Shown here: positions 4,414-10,214 of the stretch, piece by piece
Position numbering within the stretch: the stretch's first letter is position 1
Layout of the letters: every line of letters starts with the position of its first letter
NCBI GenBank assembly: GCA_002502295.1
Contig: DANX01000122.1
Span: forward strand, 9,322 to 19,535
Direction: 5' to 3'
DNA from: Euryarchaeota archaeon UBA561
GTDB taxonomy: Archaea; Thermoplasmatota; Poseidoniia; Poseidoniales; Poseidoniaceae
Length of the DNA stretch: 10,214 bases
Program-made: the position numbers and the translations under genes
The notes under the pieces: model-generated
What the model saw: the letters and a program-made list of their open reading frames with translations, nothing else
What the model was told of the DNA's origin: nothing
Databases searched by the model: none

Positions 4414-7400
4414 TCATCCTCTGAATTCTTGGAAGTACTGCTGTGTGTAGCGTACGGCGTCCTCGTGAGGGTATCCCTGCGCAAGCAACCCATTGTAGTA
4501 ATCCCGTGCGGGGTCGGGTTGTGCGACGACGGGTTGTGCGACGACGGGTTGTGCGTTGTGGTTCGGCACAGCCACCTGATTGGTGGGGGCGGGTTGTGCT
4601 GCGGCGGGCTGCGCGTTGAAGTTCGGCATGGCAACCTGTGCAGCGAAGTTCGCTGCGCTGGCTTGCGCCACTGCCCATTCCTTTTCCTCCTTGCTTCCAC
4701 GGCTTCGCATGAACAGACCAATGAGAACCAATGCAAGGATAAGGCCAATGCCCCCGCCGATCAAGGCGTTGGAAGACGCCAGGAAAGTCTCTTCTTCTGC
4801 TGGTTCCAATACCCATCGAGTGGGGTCATTGGGATAGGCATCTGCACCGTCCTCAACACTGTATTCCGGCGTGGGGTCGGAGTAGTTGTCACCGTCCGTA
4901 TCCAAGCAACCGATTCTATCTGCAGAAGACGTTCCCTGAACCAACGGGCAAGCGTCCGCTCCTTGAGCCAACGACCAATCGGTGGTTGCGTCTGAAATGC
5001 CATCACCGTCGCTGTCGTCGCAACCGAATCGGTCGATGGTTGATGTTCCTCGAACGTCTGGACAGGCATCTGCTTGGAACCCATCGGGGTTGTCTCCGTA
5101 CAGGTCTTGGTCTTGGTTGGACCATTGTGATGGCTCCGTCGGGAAAGCGTCTGCCCCTTGCTCAGGGCCCCAGTTCACATCGAAATCTGGGTCGGAATAA
5201 CCGTCACCGTCGGTGTCAACGCAACCCAATCGGTCAACGGTCGATTCGCCTGCAAATTCAGGGCACTGGTCGGCTTCGTTTCCTGAAGCGTTGTCGCCGT
5301 ATCCATCACCATCCATGTCTGACCATTGCGTGGGGTCGTTGGGGAAGGCGTCTTGCAGATTGTACCACCCATCACCGTCTTGGTCGGGGCACCCAACCAG
5401 TCCGTTTTGCCAAGAAGTTCCCTCTTGGGTCGGGCAAGCATCCTGATTGAATGCGTCAGAACGGAATTCACCAGGCCACGATGGATTTCGGTCATCCCAT
5501 GAAGCATTGGCATAGTTGTCTCCGAAGCCATCAGCGTCAAAGTCAGACCACTGCGTTGGGTCGTCGATGAAGGCATCAGCTCCAGACTCGGCATCCCACG
5601 TTGCGTCGGGGTCTGAATGTCCATCACCGTCGGTGTCCAAGCAACCCGTTCGGTCTTCCATGGACGTGCCAGCTACGGTTGGACAATCATCGGGGGTTGT
5701 TCCTTCTGCGTTGTCTCCGTAACCATCACCGTCTGCATCTGACCACTGCGATGGGTCCTCAACAAAGGCGTCGTCAATGTCTGCCCATCCATCTCCATCC
5801 ACGTCTGGGCAGGCGTTTTTGCCACCAAGGGTTGAATTGCCAGATAGGTCAGGGCAATCATCAAATGCGTTCGACCAGCCATCACCGTCGTTGTCCAAAC
5901 AACCCTCTTCTCCCAGAGTGGAAGTTCCGACAACCGTTGGGCAATCATCACTCACGTCTTCGAAGCCATCACCGTCATCATCCGTGTCTTCATCGGCATC
6001 GCGGCATCCATCGCCGTCCACATCGGTGATTGAATCAGAGACCCATGTTGGGCGCGGGGGTTGATAGGATGAGCGTGGGCAAAGGTCAACGTCGTTTTCG
6101 ATTCCGTCGTTGTCCATGTCGGAATCTTCCACGTCGTCTTTGCACCCGTCTCGATCCCAATCCGTGGAGTTGGATGGATCATCAAAGTTTTGTGTTGAGG
6201 CCCAATTTGCAGCTCCTCCACGTGCGCAATTGTCGGGAGAGTTATCGGTGATGCCGTCATTGTCGTCGTCGAAGTCGCAAGCATCGCCTTGTGCATCTCC
6301 GTCGGTGTTTCCTTGGAGTGGGTTTGAATCATCTGGGCAGTTGTCGGATAAATCGGGTACACCGTCGTTGTCTTTGTCGGCTTTCATGGACGGGTCAATC
6401 GCCCAAACAAAATTGTCCCACCCACCCGTAGTAGTCACGCTGTTGGTGCCTTTGGTGATGGTATCGCTTCCTGATGGACCAGCAAACGAACCGACCACGG
6501 CGGCTATGTCGCTTGAATTGATCGCAAGGCCCCAACCCAGTTCAAGGGCGTCGCTTGCCGTGACGTCCAACCACGACCATCCGCCCGTGCTGGTCAAGCC
6601 TCCCATCAATGCATCTGCATCGATGTTTGCCCAACTGCTGCTTGTCGGTGTGACGCCTTTGGTGCCCCCTGTGAAGGTTGAGCTGGCAAAGACGGTGGTG
6701 AAGATAATTTCACGTTTTGAGGTTACTTCCATTCCCTGAAGGCTGTCAGCGGCGTTGCTACCACCGATCACGGCCCATTGATTGGATGAGGTTGTACCTT
6801 CTTTGATGATAAAAATGTCCGCACCACCTTTGTTTGCGGTGATGGACCAACCGTTCTTGCTCATCGTTCCTTCAAATGAACCGCCTACATAGAGGTCGCC
6901 GTATGCATCCAACGCCATGTTCGAAAGGGTGACTGCTTGGTTCGGAATACCGTATCCGGTGACGGATTGAAACGCACCGCTGCTTGAGAGTGTTACGATG
7001 AAGGAATCCGTTGTCCCTACGGTGCTGTAGGATTGCGTTCCAAACAGCACGTTGTTTTGGGTCACTCCGGAAACATGGATGTCTCCGTTGGGCCCTACGA
7101 CGACATCGGTGACTGTCTGCGTCCCAAAGCCTCCTCCGCTCACAACCCACTTTAGAGCACCATTGGCACCATCGAGCTTAGCGATGAAAACCTCTGCGTT
7201 TGAAACATTGATGGATGTACCTCCAAAGTCGGTCTCACCCGAGAAATAGCCGGCAACGATGACATCGCCGACTTGGTCGACGGCGATGGCTTGCGGAATG
7301 CTGGTATCGGTGCTTGAATTTGGAAGGGTTTGGAAGCCTTTTGCCCATAGCCAGTTTCCTGTGGGATCTGTTTGTGCGATGAAGGCGTCAAATTGAACCG

Positions 7401-7896
7401 CAGTGGCCAACGGGATTTGGCCGAAATCCACCGGCCCGTACATGTAACCCGCCACGATTGGGTTGCCTGAATGCGAAGTGACATCGGCGAGATAGGAGAC
7501 TCCTCCCTGTGAATGGTCTGCACCAACCAAGAAGTTCCAGTTTCCGATGTCATCCAGCGAAGCGAGGAAAAATTCGTTCCCGTTGGTGAAGGGGGAGGAT
7601 GGAATGTAGGTCTGCGTTCCGAAGGTCACACTTTGAGCAGAAGAGTTGACGTCCCCTCCGACAACATAGCCCATGTCTGATCCAGCGATGGCTCCTGTGA
7701 ATTCATCGTGGCTGCTTGAACCTCCACTGGTTAGAAACACCTCTGGAGATGTACTCCGAGCAGAGGCCTCAAAATGACCCGGCGTTGATTCATCAAGAAC
7801 CCCTCTCGGGGTAATTTCGAGCGTCATTGAGCCTAGGATGCTCAACAGCAACAGGGCGATGAGTGCTGTGGCGACACCTCTACGTGTTCTGTCCAT
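4414..7896 (-). CDS. Giant surface protein: signal anchor, seven SBBP-like repeats, TSP3 calcium repeats, TM helix, cytoplasmic tail
   Basis: The product is a 1160-residue envelope protein. Order of parts: a basic N-terminus and hydrophobic signal segment at about 9-28 (ALIALLLLSILGSM); seven propeller-like repeats at roughly 66-126, 136-188, 202-256, 262-316, 325-380, 386-447 and 454-503, each with a G-D-[IVL]-x-V-x-G strand or variant and an A-F-I-x-[KQT]-[LT]-x2-x-G-x-W strand, as in SBBP beta-propellers; then 506-1027, dense in DxDxDG calcium-binding motifs of thrombospondin type 3 kind with repeated CP...GC cysteine pairs; a transmembrane helix at about 1040-1063; a basic stop RSRGSK; and a cytoplasmic tail with Pro-Ala-Gln repeats ending in a conserved-looking 32-residue helix. 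The fold calls come from family knowledge. It probably acts in adhesion or as a surface receptor; the ligand is unknown. ATG 7896 precedes a good signal sequence but has only a weak Shine-Dalgarno. Confidence 0.92.
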   Translation of the reverse strand: MDRTRRGVATALIALLLLSILGSMTLEITPRGVLDESTPGHFEASARSTSPEVFLTSGGSSSHDEFTGAIAGSDMGYVVGGDVNSSAQSVTFGTQTYIPSSPFTNGNEFFLASLDDIGNWNFLVGADHSQGGVSYLADVTSHSGNPIVAGYMYGPVDFGQIPLATAVQFDAFIAQTDPTGNWLWAKGFQTLPNSSTDTSIPQAIAVDQVGDVIVAGYFSGETDFGGTSINVSNAEVFIAKLDGANGALKWVVSGGGFGTQTVTDVVVGPNGDIHVSGVTQNNVLFGTQSYSTVGTTDSFIVTLSSSGAFQSVTGYGIPNQAVTLSNMALDAYGDLYVGGSFEGTMSKNGWSITANKGGADIFIIKEGTTSSNQWAVIGGSNAADSLQGMEVTSKREIIFTTVFASSTFTGGTKGVTPTSSSWANIDADALMGGLTSTGGWSWLDVTASDALELGWGLAINSSDIAAVVGSFAGPSGSDTITKGTNSVTTTGGWDNFVWAIDPSMKADKDNDGVPDLSDNCPDDSNPLQGNTDGDAQGDACDFDDDNDGITDNSPDNCARGGAANWASTQNFDDPSNSTDWDRDGCKDDVEDSDMDNDGIENDVDLCPRSSYQPPRPTWVSDSITDVDGDGCRDADEDTDDDGDGFEDVSDDCPTVVGTSTLGEEGCLDNDGDGWSNAFDDCPDLSGNSTLGGKNACPDVDGDGWADIDDAFVEDPSQWSDADGDGYGDNAEGTTPDDCPTVAGTSMEDRTGCLDTDGDGHSDPDATWDAESGADAFIDDPTQWSDFDADGFGDNYANASWDDRNPSWPGEFRSDAFNQDACPTQEGTSWQNGLVGCPDQDGDGWYNLQDAFPNDPTQWSDMDGDGYGDNASGNEADQCPEFAGESTVDRLGCVDTDGDGYSDPDFDVNWGPEQGADAFPTEPSQWSNQDQDLYGDNPDGFQADACPDVRGTSTIDRFGCDDSDGDGISDATTDWSLAQGADACPLVQGTSSADRIGCLDTDGDNYSDPTPEYSVEDGADAYPNDPTRWVLEPAEEETFLASSNALIGGGIGLILALVLIGLFMRSRGSKEEKEWAVAQASAANFAAQVAMPNFNAQPAAAQPAPTNQVAVPNHNAQPVVAQPVVAQPDPARDYYNGLLAQGYPHEDAVRYTQQYFQEFRG
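4516..4555 (-). repeat. 15-nt tandem repeat in the cytoplasmic tail of the surface protein
   Basis: The plus-strand unit GGGTTGTGCGACGAC occurs at 4516-4530 and 4531-4545 and is followed by a 10-base partial copy at 4546-4555. On the coding strand it encodes VVAQP repeats. A diverged Ala-rich version lies at about 4586-4617, and the flanking codons for PN(F/H)NAQP are also duplicated, so the tail has grown by short slippage and a larger duplication of about 25 residues. Confidence 0.8.
4818..5757 (-). repeat. Long imperfect protein-coding repeats (about 65-75 residues) in the TSP3 region
   Basis: Residues 714-1027 of the surface protein consist of repeats that start with D/E-P-[ST]-Q-W-S-[DN]-x-D-x-D at 714, 779, 854 and 921, with a terminal DPTRW at 1024. 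Each contains D-x-CP-x3-GTS, often DR-x-GC-x-D-[ST]-DGDG, and a GADA-F/C/Y block. Spacing is 65, 75, 67 and then 103 residues; the last unit appears to be a fusion lacking one W-containing segment. On the plus strand this appears as recurring ccatcaccgtc-like sequence. Confidence 0.85.
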
Positions 7897-7950
7897 GCTT
7901 CGCCGGTGCCTTCAAAGGCCATCAAGGTGTTGTCCAACGGCGTTGGAAAA
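7897..7950. other. Short intergenic with two small inverted repeats
   Basis: Between L30e and the surface-protein gene lie CCAACG-G-CGTTGG (7934-7946) and GCCTT-CA-AAGGC (7908-7919). On the minus strand TTTT directly follows the L30e stop codon. These might be weak transcription-ending or RNA-processing signals, or simply short palindromes. No TATA box for the surface-protein gene is evident here. Confidence 0.35.
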
Positions 7951-8250
7951 TCACTCAAGATTGCTTTCCAGTGCCATCAAGTCACTGTCTCCAGCGTCCA
8001 GGACGGTGATGGTGGAAACGGAGAAGGGCTTACCACAGGCGATACCGAGTTCACGGTTCACCATACGAGCTCGATGCATGCTCACCTCAGGATGAGCAGC
8101 ACGCAAGGACGTTGTGTATTCCTCTGGGCAGTTCGCTGCGATGATGATCATCTTGGCGTTTCCTTCAGCACAGGCGTCCTTGGCTTGTCGTTGTCCAAAC
8201 AACAGATTACCTGTTGTGATTGCATTCTTCAGTTGTCGGCTTAGATCCAT
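7951..8250 (-). CDS. rpl30e: Ribosomal protein L30e
   Basis: This 99-residue protein of the L7Ae/L30e/S12e RNA-binding family is part of the large ribosomal subunit in archaea and eukaryotes. Visible features are the N-terminal helix LSRQLKNAITTGNLLFGQ, the strand KMIIIAANCP, and the diagnostic C-terminal block NRELGIACGKPFSVS followed by a strand and the DAGDSDL end. The frame is open to 8271 through a GTG, but ATG 8250 has GGAGG at 8258-8262 with a 7-nt spacer, so I start there. It lies 44 nt after RpoA'' on the same strand, the order known from many archaeal RNA polymerase operons. The usual next genes (nusA, rps12, rps7) do not follow; a surface-protein gene does. Confidence 0.93.
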   Translation of the reverse strand: MDLSRQLKNAITTGNLLFGQRQAKDACAEGNAKMIIIAANCPEEYTTSLRAAHPEVSMHRARMVNRELGIACGKPFSVSTITVLDAGDSDLMALESNLE

Positions 8251-8294
8251 TGTAGTTCCTCCATTCTCCACATGTGTTTCTCATGGTTGGAATT

Positions 8295-9860
8295 TCATTC
8301 TTCAGGGATGTAGTACAGGGCTACACTTCCGGTACCCAAGGAGATGGGTTGTCCGACGATGATGTTCTCTGCAACACCCGTTAAGTGGTCCTTTTCACCG
8401 ATGATACCAGCCTTAAGCAGGTGGTTAACGGTGACTTCGAACGCCGCACGAGCGAGGATGCTGTGCTTGGTTCCGGACACTCCGTGTCGGCCAATGGCTC
8501 GAACTTCTCCTTCAGAGGTCATCACGTCAGCAACCATCAACAGGTGTCGCACGTCAACTTCCAAACGAGCACCGTCAAGTGTCATTTGCAATTCATTGAC
8601 GATGGCTTGCCGTGCTGCCTCAATTCCCAAGTAATCGTAAATTTCGATGATGTTGTTGGTGTAGGTCCGTGAACGGTCAATGTTTTCCAACTCACTGATG
8701 CGCTGAAGGTTGCTACCAATGGTGGAGAGGTAGTATTCTCCAGTCTTATCGTCGAGCTGTGGGTTGGCTCGCTCAATCCCCGGAATACCTTTCAGACGCA
8801 TGTCGCGAATCTTCTCTTCAAGTTGAAGAAGCATGGTGTACGAGGGGGGATTCTCAGCTAGGTCAGCCAGGTCTTCCTCAGCGTGTACGCCAGGGATCAT
8901 CGTCAGCGTGGATGGATTCTTTTCCTTGTCGGCTTGGACATACAAACGGGTGGCCCGCTCCAACTTGTCCTTGACTTCACCAGCGCTCATGCCGCGTTGC
9001 TTGAGGTTGCCCTTGTTCAGGTTCAGAACAAGGCGTCGTTGTGCGACGTCGGTTTCAAGCGTGGCAATGTTGACGGTTGTGGTCACTTCAATGGCGGCTG
9101 CAAGTTTCTGTGCTGCTTTTCCGTCCTGCATTTGACCCTCCGTCAAGCGGATCGTCATGGTTGGGGTTTGAGGCACCTTTCTTGCGTCTACAATCTCAAT
9201 GATACGTGGCAAACCTTGGGTGACGTTTACCGTTGCAACACCGGCATAGTGGAACGTACGCATCGTCATCTGTGTGCCGGGTTCACCAATGGATTGAGCC
9301 GTGATAATTCCCGCAGCTTCGTAGGGGTCAATGCTGGCACGATCAAGGGCGACAATGGCTTCGTCAATGACCTTCTTTGCTTGGGGCTTTGTCAGTTTCT
9401 TTTTTCCGCGAGCGTGGCAGGCTTGTGTTAAGTCCGAAAGGATACGGTTGGTGAACCGACCGGAACCAGTCGCCTCAACGGCCTCTGCCAATTTCACGTA
9501 GACGGCGTCCTCTGCGAGTTCGTTTTCCATGGCGAGCATCTTTCGTTCGTAGTCATACGGTTCGATGTCCACGACGGTCTTCGCACGGGCGCGACGCTTG
9601 CTGCTTCGTCCCGAGAGACGTACTTTGGTCACTGGGCCAGTGCTCTCACCATCACCATCTCGACCCTTTTGGGTTGCAGCGATGATGGTGGCATGGATGT
9701 TTCCTGCGGTTTCGGAATCGGTTTCGCAGATTTTGGCGATGTCGGCTTGCTTCATCACTTTGACATCGTCCCACTTACGGTCATCGGCCAGAGCGTGAGC
9801 GAAGTTCTCGTCAATGCCCAAATCCATGAGCTTCTTCTTGGTTGCACTCTTGACGACCAT
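8295..9860 (-). CDS. rpoA2: DNA-directed RNA polymerase subunit A'' (RpoA2), with N-terminal extension
   Basis: This is the C-terminal part of the split largest subunit of archaeal RNA polymerase (beta'-like), carrying the trigger loop and part of the jaw and clamp. It has 521 residues, against about 380-400 in most archaea. The conserved core starts around residue 105. DPYEAAGIITAQSIGEPGTQ at 178-197 and the following MTMRTFHYAG and GLPRIIEIVDARK form the trigger-loop region, and the C-terminal GRHGVSGTKHSILARAAFE and NIIVGQPISLGTG blocks are intact. Residues 8-60 (KKKLMDLGIDENFAHALADD..., DIAKICETDSETAGNIHATI) resemble a helix-hairpin-helix domain, joined by a basic Gly/Ser/Arg linker at about 65-94. 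ATG 9860 overlaps the RpoA' stop by one base (TGATG) and follows GGAGGTGA, indicating translational coupling. Confidence 0.97.
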   Translation of the reverse strand: MVVKSATKKKLMDLGIDENFAHALADDRKWDDVKVMKQADIAKICETDSETAGNIHATIIAATQKGRDGDGESTGPVTKVRLSGRSSKRRARAKTVVDIEPYDYERKMLAMENELAEDAVYVKLAEAVEATGSGRFTNRILSDLTQACHARGKKKLTKPQAKKVIDEAIVALDRASIDPYEAAGIITAQSIGEPGTQMTMRTFHYAGVATVNVTQGLPRIIEIVDARKVPQTPTMTIRLTEGQMQDGKAAQKLAAAIEVTTTVNIATLETDVAQRRLVLNLNKGNLKQRGMSAGEVKDKLERATRLYVQADKEKNPSTLTMIPGVHAEEDLADLAENPPSYTMLLQLEEKIRDMRLKGIPGIERANPQLDDKTGEYYLSTIGSNLQRISELENIDRSRTYTNNIIEIYDYLGIEAARQAIVNELQMTLDGARLEVDVRHLLMVADVMTSEGEVRAIGRHGVSGTKHSILARAAFEVTVNHLLKAGIIGEKDHLTGVAENIIVGQPISLGTGSVALYYIPEE

Positions 9861-10214
9861 CAGTTCTCACCTCCATCATGTTCTGCGGATTCTTCCCAGG
9901 CGCCCATGTCCTCTTCTTCTGCACTGAATTCGTAGGAATCACGATCAATTTCGAGTCCACCTTCAGTACCGAGAGCGGCGTCAACGATGACGTCAATGTT
10001 GAACGGAGAGCCGTGCACACCACGGGACGGGTCAATACCGTCCTCGCCGTAGCTGAATTGGATGATTCGGTTAGCGGTGTTTCGGACCGAGAGCATGTCG
10101 TCGTCGAAGACCTTCAAATCGTCCATGGCGTTGATGAGTCGGCGTTGCATGTACCCTGACTTTGCGGTACGAACGGCGGTATCGACCAAGGACTCACGGC
10201 CAGAGACGGAGAGC
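9860..10214 (-). CDS. rpoA1: DNA-directed RNA polymerase subunit A' (RpoA1), C-terminal end only
   Basis: The last 117 codons of the A' subunit are visible; the gene continues beyond the right edge. [20 protein letters not shown] and [14 protein letters not shown] match the highly conserved block near the bridge helix where the archaeal A' subunit ends (typical form [22 protein letters not shown]). The stretch [12 protein letters not shown] also fits the family. The last 25 residues are strongly acidic ([18 protein letters not shown]...), a low-complexity tail at the A'/A'' split. The stop TGA shares its final base with the ATG of rpoA2. Confidence 0.96.
   Translation of the reverse strand, partial: [117 protein letters not shown]

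Noticed and set aside
4516..4555. Short tandem repeats as a CRISPR-like array
   Set aside because: Units are 15 nt, contiguous without spacers, and in frame within a coding sequence.
4398..4748. Upstream extension of the small membrane-protein frame to give 208 residues
   Set aside because: This part overlaps the surface-protein tail in another frame, has shadow-like composition (rich in T, P, H, N and S), and the ATG at 4397 has its own ribosome site.
4429..6739. Plus-strand open frames of up to 209 codons opposite the surface-protein gene
   Set aside because: They are rich in Ser, Pro and His from antisense reading of Asp/Gly repeats and have no recognisable domain; they are shadows of the repeat codons.
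8251..8271. Earlier GTG start for L30e at 8271
   Set aside because: The extension would contain the ribosome-binding site GGAGG itself, and the family begins at the position of ATG 8250.

Overview
The window reads as a chromosomal segment of an archaeon. The right end carries the archaeal split largest RNA polymerase subunit (RpoA' end, then RpoA'') followed by ribosomal protein L30e. The left end carries an XPD/Rad3-type iron-sulfur helicase, and one promoter has a good archaeal TATA box. The moderate GC content, a bacterial-type glutamate dehydrogenase and a huge secreted protein with thrombospondin type-3-like calcium repeats together suggest a planktonic Thermoplasmatota lineage such as Marine Group II (Poseidoniales). 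That lineage assignment is inference from gene content, not a computed placement.

Layout, left to right. Positions 1-1379 (minus) hold the N-terminal 459 residues of an XPD-like helicase that runs off the left edge. Positions 1380-1709 have no convincing gene but contain a run of strong inverted repeats whose G-U wobbles favour a plus-strand structured RNA. Positions 1710-2084 (minus) encode a ribbon-helix-helix regulator that seems to contain two RHH units in one chain. A divergent promoter region with a TATA box and a 15-bp palindrome separates it from a small acidic protein with an internal duplication (2238-2681, plus). Next is gdhA (2776-4137, plus), whose end overlaps by 16 bp the end of a convergent small two-helix membrane protein (4122-4397, minus). 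Upstream of that on the minus strand is a 1160-residue surface protein (4414-7896), then L30e (7951-8250), RpoA'' (8295-9860) and the last 117 codons of RpoA' (9860-10214).

The minus-strand block from 10214 down to 4122 is tightly packed: RpoA'/RpoA'' overlap by one base, and the following gaps are 44, 54 and 16 nt. It could be one transcript or a few overlapping ones. The RNA polymerase and ribosomal genes are housekeeping. The surface protein (signal anchor, seven propeller-like repeats, calcium-binding repeats, one transmembrane helix, repeat-rich cytoplasmic tail) and its two-helix neighbour look like a cell-envelope pair. GDH assimilates ammonium into glutamate. The most interesting unexplained items are the structured intergenic stretch at 1441-1674, the architecture and cytoplasmic tail of the surface protein with its small partner, the N-terminal extension of RpoA'', and the single-chain double RHH protein next to a palindrome. 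I see no CRISPR array, transposon, tRNA or rRNA, and no clear defence or biosynthetic system.
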